From: Anadara kagoshimensis
Taxonomy: Eukaryota; Mollusca; Bivalvia; Arcoida; Arcidae
Reading direction: 5' to 3'
NCBI GenBank assembly: GCA_021292105.1
Contig: CM037862.1
Span: 28,680,798 to 28,744,797, forward strand
DNA: 64,000 bases
The notes under the pieces were generated by a model that was given only the letters and a program-made list of their open reading frames with translations, was not told where the DNA came from and made no database searches. The position numbers were made by a program, and so were the translations under genes. Shown piece by piece: positions 23,003 through 35,134 of this stretch (the stretch's first letter is position 1; every line of letters starts with the position of its first letter).

Positions 23003-23585
23003 AAGTGTCGGCATTGTGTAGGTATACAGTACATGTATATGACAATTTGACAATGCTAAGTACTTTTTCTACGCAGTGAGTCAACGTCAGGAATATAATT
23101 CCATGAATAATTCACTTTTCACCTTGGTCCATATAATTGCCATCTAGGCATATATTTACAACTCGATGAATAATAGTTCATATGAAGATTGTATTTGTTA
23201 TATTTGACCTTCTTTGACATTTCTTCAGATTTATAAACACGAAAATAGGCTTCCAGAACCATTAAAACTTACCGGACAAAAAATAGAGGATCTAAGTTTT
23301 TGCCATCGAAAATAATATGTGTATTTCAAAAATTCCAGAAATACTTATGCACTTTTGATATTTTGTAATGATTACTGTGTAACCCTGAATTATCTGAACC
23401 AATAACATTTAAGCCGCCATGTCTTATAACGAAGTCGGTAACATATTGTAACATACCACATCTTACAATTTACAAAAGTGTCAATCAATTTTAATTAATA
23501 AAACGGGGATATGCTGGAGATGCCGTCGACAAAATGTAAGAGTTTTTGATATACATTATATTTGTTGTGTTTGGTAATATGGTAT
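23003..23585. other. Non-coding, no feature seen
   Basis: No gene recognised. Confidence 0.3.
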
Positions 23586-23589
23586 TCCA

Positions 23590-23990
23590 ACAGGCAGTCG
23601 GTGTTCCAGTGGGCGCAGACTGTGCACCGTTGCTTTTGCCAGTTTCTTTATTCATGAGACAGAAATTATGATGAACCTTGTCGGGTCTGGAGAGAGGGCT
23701 GTCGCTAAATCATTAAACTCAACATATATAGATAACCGTTCTGTCGATTGATAATCCTAAATTTGCTGATTATGTGGATGACGTCCCATGGTTCCCTTCA
23801 TTTTCCAGCTTTGGTTATACACATGGCGAATGTGACTGGCTAGACTTGGGGTGATTGTGTTTCCGGAGCACCCGGCCTCACTTCCCTGGTCAAATTCCGC
23901 GTGTTTGTCCTAACTTACCAGCTTCAAAGTTTTTACTTTGTTTCGGGGTTTTGGTTTTGACATGAATTCGTATGTTTGTTTTTGACTTAT
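23590..23990 (+). pseudogene. Degraded non-LTR/Penelope-like reverse transcriptase fragment with 3' end
   Basis: The frame from 23590 reads VGVPVGADCAPLLLPVSLFMRQK. A later piece reads LSIDNPKFADYVDDV. Together they resemble the GIPMGTNCAPLLADLFLYSYE and YIDDVLSLNNPKF regions common in invertebrate Penelope-like or related reverse transcriptases, but scrambled and broken by stops. It is followed by the 'gagcacccggcctcacttcc' segment, which recurs alone at 31957, 36335, 42570 and in diverged form elsewhere. That segment may be the 3' end of this element. Confidence 0.6.
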
Positions 23991-24540
23991 AATATTACTG
24001 CAATTGCCAGACAAATGGAATTTATTTCATATATCAAATTCATTTATTCACTGAATGACTGTCTCGTCTCAGTAAAATTGAAGACGATAAGTTGTTTTGA
24101 ATCATTAATTAGTTTTTTTATCAAGCTTATACTTTACGTAACACTGTTATTATTTAAACACATTAAAAATATTTTAGTTTTGTGTGAGCAACATATTATG
24201 TAACCACAGATATAAAATTCCTAACTCCAACTATTGACTTCAGACCGTTTTAGTTGCATAAGAGATTTGTTTTGCGTCCATCAATTGAAATAATTCTAAT
24301 ATTATGCCTAACCTCCATCCATAGTATATGCTTCTCTTATTTCTTTACTCTATTCATTTGTTGTTAACGTTTTAGTTACATCTACTATAGCTAAGCCATG
24401 AGCAAATTACTCAATTACAGTATTGTTCTTAAGTACAATGTCTCTCAATCCAAACTTTGACTTCCCGTAGTCCCATCTTCCTTTTATCCTAATTTTTGAT
24501 TTCTGCTGTGATTTTTGTTGTAGCTGTTGTAACTAGACAG
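23991..24540. other. Non-coding, no feature seen
   Basis: No gene recognised. A diverged copy of the 'cctcacttccctg' repeat follows at about 24548-24610. Confidence 0.35.
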
Positions 24541-24748
24541 GAGATGATTACCTTTCCGGGGTAACTGACCTCACTTCCCTGATAGAAATGCACGTGTTTC
24601 ATTTAACTTTGTTAGTTTTCACATTTCCACATTGCTTTTGGAATTGTGATTTGAACATTGCCTGATATACTTATGTTCTCTTTTAATTCGAGAGCCATTG
24701 CTGATTGCATTTTTGAGTACAAAAGTAGATTGTATTCTATGTAAGGGT

Positions 24749-25112
24749 TGGTTGGTTGGTTGAATGTTGCTTAACGTCGCATCAGCAATGTTTCAGCTAT
24801 TTTAATTAATCTATATGGATTAATCTATAACAATTTTGTGTATGCATGTGAAGTGCGAGTGTGATGTATGGTCTGCCTTGTACTAGCGCGCACTCAGGGC
24901 GACTTTACCGTGCTAGCTCACAGAGTCAGTACGCCGCAGACAAACGTACCACTCACCCAGTCCATTATACTGATACCAGGTGAATCAGTAAAGGCCAACG
25001 GCAAGGAAAATTCACTTTCCCACATGTGGTCCGAGCGGGACTCGAACTCACAGCGGTGAGAGACCTTGGATTTGAAGACTGACGTCTTATCCATTAGGCC
25101 ACCGCGCCCTCA
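24749..25112 (-). mobile_element. tRNA-headed SINE, family C, copy 2
   Basis: The best-preserved copy. Minus-strand head 'gcggtggcctaatggataag' (A box) and 'gtgagttcgagtcccgctcg' (B box) at about 25110-25035. The body is shared with 5112-5515, and the tail of AACC repeats is the complement of 24749-24762. Just inside the tail is 'gcgacgttaagcaacattca'. Confidence 0.88.
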
Positions 25113-25330
25113 TTCTATGTAAGGGCGCAAAGAGGTAATTTGGTGTACACAATAACAAATGTGACGTAGAAGAAGGTTACAAATGATTTGATGTTGTGAA
25201 TCTCGAACACATTTGTCTGCATAGTTTGATGTTGATGGGCTAATACGTTATTTTCACCTTAAACAAAGAAAATATAGTACAATTAATGTGTTTATGGTAC
25301 AATAATAATTATTTGTATATCACATACAGT
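25113..25330. other. Non-coding spacer
   Basis: Nothing recognised. Confidence 0.3.
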
Positions 25331-25331
25331 A

Positions 25332-25538
25332 TATACATGTCCAAAGTTTAACACAGGAGTCGATGCTCCAATGTCCAGTGGCTGAGATCTGTATTGGTAT
25401 CTAGTGTTCGAAAACTAGCCGAGAGATAGAGTGGATCTACCGAAAAGCTGCTGATATTTAGCTTATGTGCGGCTGAGATGACCTGGCGATTCGGCACTAA
25501 TTCTTTAGCTTCATGTTAAACTTTTGACAGGCCTGAAC
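25332..25538. mobile_element. TACAGACCTGTCGAAAG-type MITE, copy 4
   Basis: The left end is shortened ('catgtccaaagtttaacac'). The right end is 'ttctttagct...gttaaacttttgacaggcct'. The body words 'gagagatagag', 'accgaaaagctgctgatatt' and 'gatgacctggcgattcggca' are family-typical. Confidence 0.7.
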
Positions 25539-26480
25539 AATAGTTCTTGTGATATATATGTATCTATATAGTAATATATATAGTATATAAACTTATAATG
25601 TCCATTGTACCAGAGGATACCAAATCTAAATATGCCTTTATTGTCTTGACCATCTGACCATCTTGGTCATCTGGTTATTTTTACAATTCATTATATATAT
25701 TTACTATGTAAAGTACTTACGATTGGTAGTCAAAAGTTAAATGCAGAAACAATATATTTTTATTTTTTCCCATTTTCATTGGACATTTACTTCAGTTGCC
25801 ATCCAAAGTAGGGGATTTAATAATAAGTCGTATGTGGTTGTTGTTTTCATGCTGTCTTATTTGCAATTGGTTATTTTATCATTGACTCGGTTGGCGTTTT
25901 AATTTTGCAAATTCCTTTTATAAAGTTGAAGGAGTTGAACTTGTGTTATCATTTTTTAAATTAATGTACCGTGTGTTATTGTCATTTTATTGGTGCTGTT
26001 TTGTTCTCGTGTGTTAAATCAAGTGTGGGATTGCAATAAAAATAAAAACAATTCTCTATTATATTCTTTGGCAGTGCAATGCGAAACAATACGAAAATTA
26101 GGCAACAGTGTTATTCAATTAAGAAATAGTCAGCACCTACCGGTGGTATATCGCCCGTGCTTTCATATGAACGTGAGGAAAATGCATGTCACAGATTTAA
26201 GAAGAATTTAGTTATGTTTAAAACTTAATGCCAGTCTTATAAGCAATAGTTTTACTGCTTATTTTATATGAAATGTTTCTTATTTTGCGGTCTGTTCTTA
26301 GTTGTTTTGACTTTTGTCAAATAGTTTTCACAATAGTTTTCAGCATTCTATTTTCAATCTTATGACAATTTATGCGTGCGTTTTTTTAACATTTAGGAAA
26401 AGATGATGATTGATCTACTGATTGATGAGAATGTAAAAATCACAGTGGAACTTATTTGAAATTAAAATTAAGCCCACATA
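25539..26480. other. Non-coding, no feature seen
   Basis: No gene recognised. Includes AT dinucleotide-rich sequence at 25550-25590. Confidence 0.35.
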
Positions 26481-26482
26481 TG

Positions 26483-26698
26483 TACAGACCTGTCGAACGT
26501 TGAACACTGAGGTAACGAAAATAAATCAAAGCGCGACTGTCAGGTGGTCGTAATATGGATAGCTAATGATCGAAAAACTGCCAAGAGATAGATATAGCAA
26601 TTGTCTAGAAGCTTGTGAGATATTGCTGATGAGAGGTTGAGATGAGCTGATTTGGCACTAATTTGTTAGATCAGTGTTAAACTTTAGACAGGCCTGTA
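26483..26698. mobile_element. TACAGACCTGTCGAAAG-type MITE, copy 5
   Basis: Both ends present: 'tacagacctgtcgaacgttg' left, 'actttagacaggcctgta' right. 216 bp, TA at both boundaries. Confidence 0.8.
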
Positions 26699-26862
26699 CT
26701 GTCCCTATTAGAATGAAGTGATAGATAGGTTGATAGGTATGCTTTTTAAGTATGTTGAAATTAACAACTGTCTGATGAGCAATTGAAAATCCATCGATCA
26801 GCCATTAACGAGCAAGAATAGCCTTAAGTTAAAGCTGCATTCTATTTGTCATCCACGCACAG

Positions 26863-27077
26863 TACATACCTGTCGAAAGTTTAACGATGAAATAACGAAA
26901 AAACGTCGAAGCTAGGCACCGAGTGCCCGACGTATTTATTCTTATTGGCCAAACAGCTGTCGAAAGATAAGATATGTCGAAAAGCTGTCGGGATATAGCT
27001 AAAGAGGGTTCGAAATAAATAGCCAATTTGTCACTGGCCATTCGTAAGCGGAGTGTTTAATTTTCGACAGGTCTGTA
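26863..27077. mobile_element. TACAGACCTGTCGAAAG-type MITE, copy 6
   Basis: Both ends present: 'tacatacctgtcgaaagttt' left, 'aattttcgacaggtctgta' right. 215 bp, only 164 bp downstream of copy 5. Confidence 0.8.
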
Positions 27078-28840
27078 CTATACTGATGTTTAAAGGTTCA
27101 TAAAATAAAGCTTCTTAAATTATCATATAACGCCGACGTAAAGATACCAGTAAATGATGTGTTATTGAACTTTATTTAAATTTGGTTATTATGATTAATC
27201 TCGGAATTAAATGAGGGATTGTTTGGGGTTAATTTCGATTCAATGTCATTCATGCATAAACGTTTGTATTGGATTATAACTCCATGTGTTTAGTTTTCAA
27301 AGAAAAATAAAGCATCTTTTAAAAGTTTAATTATACTTTTTCAGAAATATATTAAACGCGCAAATCGATACCATTTTGTCAAAATCAACAAGTATCCGCC
27401 CAAAGTCGAGGATTTTGTAATCAGTGGTTTTACTTATAAGCGTATAAAACCTCGATTCATTGTCACTTTTTGAAAAGTGAAATGTCGGTAGAATAAAGGG
27501 GTTTGGCAATAAATTGATGGATGCTTATTGAGAAAACATACATGTAGAAGAAATTGAGACTTGAAGGTACTGTGCGGCGTTAAGTGAGGTTGCAAAGTTA
27601 TCGAGGGTCATTGTAATAAGGTTTAACTGTACTTATATATCTTACATGTATATCATTAGTTTTTGGTTGTGTGCTGTTGGTTTCTCTGGCTGATACTAAT
27701 TTATATTCACCTACAAATAGTTAATTTCCATTTTGTATGTAAGGCGTTATCCTTAACATGCAAGACCAATGTAGATTCGACCCTGGACAACCTCAAATCA
27801 GAAATGGTTTTCCCTGCCTAAACCCGTTGGCTCTCAATACTTTTATAACGGACCGTTTATTTGCGACATTTTGGGCAAGTGTATCATCTCCATAAGGACA
27901 CACTAGTACAAAGCATATCAGAAACACTTGTATACAACTTACCCATCACATGAACTTATGTTAAGATTGATATGAAATCAATAAGAAAATGTCTCGTCAC
28001 AAAAAGCAACAAATTGCTGATGTAAAACAATCAACCAATAGCTATAGTTTAAAACGTGTTTAGGTCGGAACAAAATTACGGTTACACATGTGCAACATTT
28101 TGGAATGTTTGAAAAAAAGTTTATTCATATAATTAAATACTGTCAGGGAAAAGGCGCACGAAGTTGTTTTGCTATTTTTAACTGTTTCCAAAAGTTTAAA
28201 ACAAAACAAACAAATTTGACATAATGTCAAAAAATGTCATTAAGTTTTTTTTGTTCTTGAAAATAAAAATAATGTCAAGTTTTTCTAAAAAGGTAATGGA
28301 AAAACTATGTAGACGTTGATAACACCATGTGTGTCTTTGTTAAACAATTACCCAGAGAAGTAATTCATTTCACTTCTCGTAATATGTTAAACTTGACACT
28401 CTTATACGTCTTTTGACAGCTCCCGTCTTTTCTTTGACATGGCGACATCTTAATATAAATTAATGACACAATTTGGAACTATTTTTATGTGTATATTTGT
28501 TGTTTATTGTCAAAGGTAATTTGCGCTTATTTTTGTCCTTTTTAATCATATTTTCTTTCATGCGCAAAATAGTTGTATCAGGTGAAACAAATTATGGTAA
28601 TTTTTTCGTTCTGTTATGTGATAAATTGAGTACATTCGTTTTATGAGTAGAAAGATTGATTTGCTTTGAGTGAATATATAGTGTTTTTGTCAAATTACTG
28701 TTTTTATCAGGAAATGGCAGGATTGTTCATTTAGTCAGTGGTAATGGTCATAGCTAAGAAACAAAATCATATAAGGATTATGAAATAATTTAAAAATAAA
28801 GGCATGGTAACGCAAAAGACAGGCGTGATAAGTCGAGAGA
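27078..28840. other. Non-coding, no feature seen
   Basis: No gene recognised. AT-rich with short open frames only. Confidence 0.4.
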
Positions 28841-29069
28841 AGGCGTTGTGGGACCCCTATATGTAGTAACTACCACAAATGTAGTAACGGTCACAAATGT
28901 AATAAAATTGTGTCACATATGTAGTAACGAACCACAAATGTAGGAACGACCGTTACCACAAATGTAGTAACAATTTTTGTTACCACAAATGTAGTAAATG
29001 AAAAACGCTATATGTAGTAACGAAAATTTTGAAATCTGAACGTTAGAAACCAACATTTAACGTGCGTTC

Positions 29070-29165
29070 TAACCCGATAGAAGCGACTGTTGTTCCGATA
29101 GAAGTGACTGTTAACGCGTTAGAAGGGAATTCTATCCCGATAGAAGTGGCTCTGATTCCGATATT
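29070..29165 (+). repeat. Short 'cgatagaagtgact' repeat
   Basis: Four to five degenerate ~21-24-base units of the form 'ccgatagaagtgactgtt' inside the large transposon. The open frame across it is an artefact of the repeat. Confidence 0.6.
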
Positions 29166-29956
29166 AGTGACTTTATTAAATACCAAAGAAAAATATATGC
29201 ATAAATTGTTAATTTTGCTAGTTTTTTTCTATTTACTTGAAAACAATTAGTGTCACATAAATCGGCACATTACAAAATGATTAGCATAACATGTAATAGT
29301 AATTCAGATATAAATGTAATAAATAACTACTAGTATCTGATAATCCTTGTAAGGGTGTTACCCCTGTACCTATGTTATTTATTATGCGATGAGCGATAAT
29401 GCCAATTGGCCTCTTATTTTCATTATACTTCGGTTTGTAAAGTACATGTAAAATTCAGTTTTTAAATTTAAGTTTCTGGGTTTTCTGTATTTTGGAAGAT
29501 TTTAGTAGGGTACATGTATTTATTATTATACTCCACGGCACTTAAGATGTAGGAAGTATAATGCTGTTGGTAGGTCCGTCCGTCCATCCATCAGTCAATT
29601 ATAAGTTTTCCGCATTGTTTCCTAAACACTTTCAGATACTAGAGTTTTTGAATGGGAGTCAACCACAATGTGTTGCAGATCAAGTTAACGTTTTGTTTTA
29701 CTACGAATTCGATCCTTTGCAATTGTCTTTGATAATTTGATTGAAATACTAGTAACAGTTTTCTGCAGTTTTTTCGTAATAGCTTGCACATATTGAACTG
29801 ATTTGGCATGTAGGTCTACCATAATGTGTTACAGATCAAGTTCACGTTTCATTTTGCTTCGCTGAAATTTATGTTTTTACGATGACTACACTTGATTTGG
29901 TCCAATATGTGGGAGCAACTTCACAAAGATTTTTTGTAATATTTGCTGATTTTTAT

Positions 29957-29958
<2 letters not shown>

Positions 29959-30019
<61 letters not shown>
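29959..30019 (+). repeat. (TC)n microsatellite, ~61 bp
   Basis: Uninterrupted TC dinucleotides. The Arg-Glu repeat frame on the minus strand is a product of this array. Confidence 0.95.
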
Positions 30020-30021
<2 letters not shown>

Positions 30022-30130
30022 TGCTGCATTTACAATACTTCGAAAATATCGTTATTGAAGTATATGAACTGCATTTTATAAGATGTGTTAGTCTGTAAAA
30101 TAGAACGTCTGTAATCATATATGGTGTATC

Positions 30131-30365
30131 TTGTTCTTTCGCCAAGCACTCGGCATTACGAATGAAAGTCACGGTTCTTTCGAATGGGTACTTAAAAAAA
30201 CGAGGTCCCGTGTCACGGTGGGCTTGGCACGCTAAGAACCCTGCTGTATAATGCCATCAGCGCAACCCACATGCAAAATTTCTGCACCTTCGCCTATAGC
30301 TGGCGACGTCTCGATATAAGTGAAACATTTTTGACTGGGACATTAAACACCATTACTCAACTCTT
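30131..30365 (+). mobile_element. SINE family A, 5'-truncated, nested in the large transposon
   Basis: Starts 'ttctttcgccaagcactcgg', lacks the tRNA head, and ends 'tttttgactgggacattaaacaccattactcaact'-like tail. It is nested in the 28848-31833 element, so it inserted later. Confidence 0.8.
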
Positions 30366-30773
30366 GTACCCTGCTTAGTGTTTAAGTGCACTTCTCACAG
30401 GCTAGTTGGGTACCCAATCCGCTAGAAACAGATCAAAGTGTGGTAATTCTTTCAGGTTTTCTCTTTTGTCTGCGGTTTAAATTAAACGGAAGTGTTAAAA
30501 AAATTCAGATTGTTTTATTTTGTTACTAAATTCTTAGCTTATTATTTTTAATTTGCATTGCTATGAGTGGGTGTGCAGTTGCCTGCTGAATATTGCAATT
30601 TGACCAACTAGATGAACAATGCACCCCCCCCCCCTCCCCCGAAAAAAAAAACCGGACATAATAAGTAATTTGGCGTTTTCTACGTTTTAAGTGACGTTTC
30701 TCATGCTTTAGCCATTATCAGAATTTTTTATTTTGTATTTTGTTATTGTCTAGTTATGTACGCATCTAACATC

Positions 30774-30835
30774 TAACCCCCCCCCACACACACACACACG
30801 CACGCACACACACACACACACACCTTCACCCCGCC
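30774..30835. repeat. C-run and (CA)n microsatellite
   Basis: A run of C (30777-30785) is followed by (CA)n with CG interruptions. A separate C-rich run lies at 30623-30640. Confidence 0.9.
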
Positions 30836-31039
30836 AACACACGCACACGAAGTCATCTGATCACTCTGTATTAATTGAAGCACTACAAACTGTCTATTTT
30901 GATTTGTACAAAAGTTACACGTTTTTAAGACTTTTGATAAATATACAAATCTCAATGTCGATCTGACGTCATGTAATTTTCAGGAGTATCGATCTGGTAA
31001 TTGAATGAATGTTACACTTTTATCAAGGCTTCATCAGCT

Positions 31040-31215
31040 ATATGCGAAGTGGCAGAAAGTTTTACCCATGGAGTGCAATGGAATGCGCAAGGGTTCTTTA
31101 ACGCGTCACACCTGGTTTTAGCGTCTTTTCCAAATTACCCTAATGGCTTTCATTTTAAAATACCATTTTTAAGTCTTGGTCAGACCCTGCCCGGGTTGCG
31201 AACCCACGAACCTTC
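31040..31215 (-). mobile_element. SINE family A fragment, minus strand
   Basis: The minus strand reads 'ggttcgtgggttcgcaaccc', then 'gggtctgaccaagactta', the junction between head and body in family A. Nested in the large transposon. Confidence 0.55.
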
Positions 31216-31849
31216 CTGGAAGTGGAATAATAAACAAACCATAACAAATAAATAGAACTCAACCCGTCAAAGATGGGGGTGTGACCAAAAAATTCTCTTC
31301 GAAGCGGCGACTAATAAATGTACTGGGGACGTGAAATTCATCTGGGGACTTCCTTGTAGTAGCCTTGTCAGAGCTGAAAATGACTGTTAACATGAACATG
31401 AACCGTGACATTCCACATCGTTATGAGTAGCTTAGAACTGAAAAATCGACTTGCATTTGACTCTGGCTAAACATGGTTGAAACCGAGGCATAATATGGGT
31501 TTGGGGTTTCATTCCTTAAATTACCCGACAGATATACCTTAAATTACCTGGCAGAGAAACCACAGTGCTTGTCATTAATTAACACTAGCCTAGATATTAC
31601 ACATTTTGAAAAAAAAAATTTTATCATTTTTTAAATTTTACTACATTTGTGGTAAAATTAATTTGTTACATTTGTGGTAAAATTTTGTTGCTACATTTGT
31701 GGTAAAATTTTGCTACATTTGTGACCAACATTTACTACATATGTGACAAACCTTACTACATTTGTGGTTCGTTACTACATATGTGACACAATTTTATTAC
31801 ATTTGTGGTAGTTACTACATATAGGGGTCCCACAGGCGTTTATAACGCG

Positions 31850-33165
31850 GTATAACGTTAAAGAAGGTGTTATAACGCGAACTGACAGGCGCTTTGCGTT
31901 ATAAAGCATTTATTTGCGTTTTCACCGCATGTCATTTGGCTAACTAAACAGGAGGTACTTACGCTTTCAGAGCACCCGGCCTCACTTCCCTGGTGGAAGT
32001 TCACCTGTCTAACCTGTCAGTTCCAAGTTTTATACTTTGCCTCTAATTCGGACATGGATTAGTATGTTTGTTTTTTATTTTAATTCATGAACCTAATAGG
32101 CTTTATTAAACTAGATGCTTTTCCCATCATATTTCTGGTCGTGGAGTGCGATGATTAAGCAGAAACGTTATGACTACCCGATACGTTTCGATTGGTTAAT
32201 TATTGGATGTGTCGTATACCATTTTTTGAATTTAATCATAAAATACATTCAAAAAATGGTATATGACATCTGTTTAAGGCGATCCGTGCTTGTTTTGTCG
32301 CATTAACAGTTTTTACAGGTTTTCTCCAGAATTGACTTCATTATCAGTGAAATAATTTGACCGATGACAGGTGTGTAAATAATAGGTTGAACACAGGCTG
32401 CTTCGACTAAAATATACAAACCTATATGTTTATTCTCGACATAAAAACTACCGGCAGGCATAAAATAACACATAAATGTACATAAGTGTACAGCTTTTGC
32501 ATAAATGCATTTTATGCTTCCTTTTAGAATTGTAAATATCAAGAATTATAATTTGAATAATGGCTTTTTAGCAAGATCAAAATATGCATCTGTCATATTA
32601 TATCTGAAACAGTGATAAGTTAAATAATCTACATTCTATATATGCGCAACGACAGAAATATATATCTCATATTAACATGGATCAAAATGTCTTGCACAGC
32701 TTCGAAGATTCTAGTGTGATGTTTATCAGTTTGCTTACCGACGGTCAGTGGTTTCTTATGCCAGGCATATTGGCGTTCAGTCCGAAACACAATTTTCGTA
32801 ACAGTTTTCTCAGCAACTACTAAACACAGCCACAGTGAAGTATGAGGTTCCATGCCACAAGTCTGTTAGACATCTAATCCCTGTTTACCGATTTAGTTTT
32901 CTGACATTTACGGTCAATGATTGAAGTTAAAAGCAAGGGCATATACTAAGCTAGAGAGCAGTAACTCACAGATTTCTTGTTAATTCTGGTCAGTTTGCAT
33001 GACGAAGGTTTCCTCTCTTATCTAAGATTTGATCGTCAAGAATCTTTACTTTGGCTTCGAAGCAAAATAGACCAAAAACATATCTATAAATATGACTCTT
33101 TCATTGTGAAATGTTTTTCTGGGATTTTTCTTTGAATAAAAGGCGTTTACAGTACATGAAGTAAA
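31850..33165. other. Intergenic with a dispersed-repeat copy and a small hairpin
   Basis: At 31957-32075 lies a copy of the 'cagagcacccggcctcactt' repeat, with its downstream 'gttccaagtttta...cggacatggattagtatg'. At 32216-32261 is a 17-bp perfect inverted repeat ('tataccattttttgaat') around a 10-base AT-rich loop. No gene seen. The minus-strand open frame near 32629-32853 has no recognised domain. Confidence 0.45.
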
Positions 33166-33167
33166 GT

Positions 33168-33574
33168 ACAGACCTGTCGAAAGTTTATCACTGACCGACC
33201 GAGTCGAAGGTCTGCTGACCAATGGGTGAAATATGGATAGCTAGTGACAGAAAACCTGCCGAGAAATAGATTGCGCGCAGTTACCGAAAAGCTGTCTATA
33301 TATATGTACAGTCAAACCTGTCTATAAAGGTCACCAAAGGGAACCAGTAAAAGTGGCCTTTATGGGCAGATGACCTTTATATACAGGTTCAAATAATATG
33401 AATAAAGAACAACTAGAATACAATTCTACTGGCCTTTATAAGCAGGCGAGCCTTATATAGAGGCGGCCTTGAAGGCAGTTTGGACTGTATAGCCAACGAG
33501 CTAGCTTAGATGACCTGCCAATGCGGCACTAATATAATTCGTTAGCTTAGTGTTAAACTTTCGACAGGCCAGTA
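33168..33574. mobile_element. TACAGACCTGTCGAAAG-type MITE, copy 7, split by another MITE
   Basis: Both termini are intact ('tacagacctgtcgaaagttt' left, 'aactttcgacaggccagta' right), but the body is interrupted at about 33307 by the pogo-type MITE. Without the insert the element would be about 224 bp, the family's usual length. Confidence 0.85.
33307..33489. mobile_element. Tc1/mariner-pogo-type MITE, copy 2, nested
   Basis: TACAGTCAAACCTGTCTATA left, 'cagtttggactgta' right, 183 bp, matching 7520-7701. Flanked by TA. It sits inside the other MITE, so it is the younger insertion. Confidence 0.85.
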
Positions 33575-34079
33575 CTGTACTTCCATTATAGTGAGACAGA
33601 AATAACTAAATGAATTGGGCGTTGAAGGACGTATGTAACTCGTATATTTATATTCTATGTTCTTTTCATAATTTTGACATTTTTAAGAATGAATTCTTAT
33701 AAAACAAATAAAAGCCATCTCATTTTTTTCTCGTTCCACGGACTACATGACTCCATCGCGTGTCGTAAATATAGGTTAAAGAGTTTAGCGTGAAAAATTT
33801 TCCTGTCCGCAATAAAACATAAGGGAATCATACCAACTTTAAGGAACATGAAAAATTATGCGGCTAGATCTCAGTGACATATACGTTCTTTCAAAATTTA
33901 ATACGCAATTAAGATACGCGCTTCTGTTGTCGATTGCTGACCATGTCTAAGTGGAAATGTGTTTCCGTCAGTGTACACATAGTTGTTGTGCCTCGTCTTT
34001 TCTTTCATTAGTAACATGCCGAAATGAAAAGTGATTTAGTGAAAAAATTGCGTAAATGCAATACGTCCCTCTTGATTAA

Positions 34080-34130
<51 letters not shown>

Positions 34131-34320
34131 AGTGATTAATTAGCGGATTCCACACTACTGTTGGGAATTAATGAACAAGTGTCCGTCCAAACAGGATCAG
34201 TGGTCTCAGTGCTTTGATTTCTTTCTCCGCTCGTTTTTTGGTTCGTCTCCGATACATTGGGTTTTGTAAAGGACATGTTTCAGTAGCAAACTATTTTATT
34301 ATAAACCAATGCTTATTATT
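33575..34320. other. Intergenic with (AAAT)n
   Basis: No gene recognised. Contains a (AAAT)n microsatellite at about 34080-34131. Confidence 0.5.
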
Positions 34321-34322
34321 AA

Positions 34323-34565
34323 AGGCCCTCACAAAGTTTTATGGTCGTCATTACAATACTGTTGATCATATGACTTAATGTATCCAAAATTACCCTAGAT
34401 GTATTTGATACCTATTACATATATAGTTCCATGTTTCTTTCATTCTCAACTTTTATCTCACACGTGGCAGGTGTAGCTACCTAGACATGGGGTGCAAACT
34501 CTTCCTACGCAACCGGTCTCACTTCCTTGGTCATTACCTGATGCATTTACAGTTTATATTGACCT
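34323..34565 (+). mobile_element. 3' fragment of the reverse-transcriptase-associated repeat
   Basis: 'ggccctcacaaagttttatg' at 34324 and 'ggtctcacttccttggtcat' near 34515 occur in the same order, about 200 bases apart, as in related copies at 42440-42600 and 56890-57080. No open reading frame. Confidence 0.4.
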
Positions 34566-34928
34566 ATCATGACATAAAATACATTTGTATTAATTTTTCA
34601 CAACACTGCATACAATTATTTCGTTGTACCCAATACTCATCCGAAGTCTTAGACAGATTTATTGTGTAAAGTTAATTGTCACATTTTCATCTGTAAATGG
34701 GCACTTATCTTTGTCACACTTTCCTCCAACTTGACATAAGGCAGTCAGCTGAGCTACAAAATACCTTCATCATCATCATCATCATTAGGGAGTTGACGCA
34801 AGATACAGCTGTTGACTTTGGGGTCAACAATTAGACCTCCGCTTTTTATATGGTTAACACATTGTGACATTACTTTCAGTTTCATCATTGTGGGCTATCA
34901 TGGTTTCATCAATCATGGTAAGTATAAC

Positions 34929-34930
<2 letters not shown>

Positions 34931-34982
<52 letters not shown>

Positions 34983-35084
34983 CTTATCTCTATGTGGGGA
35001 AACCACTGTTGATGTTGGGACACATTATCCATATATAATGGGTTTTTCATTAGAGTGTGGTTAGGTTATGTGAAGACATTTCTA

Positions 35085-35130
<46 letters not shown>
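34931..35130 (+). repeat. Two (GA)n microsatellites
   Basis: (GA)n at about 34931-34980 and 35088-35130, separated by 107 bases of unique sequence. Arg-Glu repeat frames arise from them. Confidence 0.95.

Positions 35131-35134
<4 letters not shown>

Larger units (their letters stand above)
28848..31833. mobile_element. 2,986-bp non-autonomous DNA transposon with 7-bp target duplication
   Basis: The outer ends GTGGGACCCCTATATGTAGT (left) and its inverse (right, ending ...GGGGTCCCAC) are perfect inverted repeats. They lie between duplicated AGGCGTT at 28841-28847 and 31834-31840. Behind each terminus are about 200 bp of subterminal repeats of 'accacaaatgtagtaac' spaced irregularly (28870-29030 and 31630-31830). 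The interior holds a short TAGAAG-rich repeat (29070-29165), (TC)n, a SINE, C- and CA-runs and a SINE fragment, but no transposase. The length of the duplication fits hAT-like or related classes only loosely, so I leave the superfamily open. Confidence 0.85.

Noticed and set aside
25035-25110. tRNA gene on the minus strand with good A and B boxes
   Set aside because: It is the head of a family C SINE with a body and AACC tail, with a second copy at 5112-5515.
29921-30172. Arg-Glu repeat protein
   Set aside because: Direct product of the (TC)n microsatellite, with no splice context or conserved flanks. The same applies to the frames over the (GA)n arrays at 34931-35130.
28870-31830. CRISPR-like array of short repeats 'accacaaatgtagtaac'
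   Set aside because: Spacing is irregular, the two arrays are inverted to each other, and they are tied to transposon termini in a eukaryotic genome.
32629-32853. 74-codon minus-strand frame with fairly protein-like composition
   Set aside because: No family recognised, no splice sites that extend it, and no homologous copy in the window.
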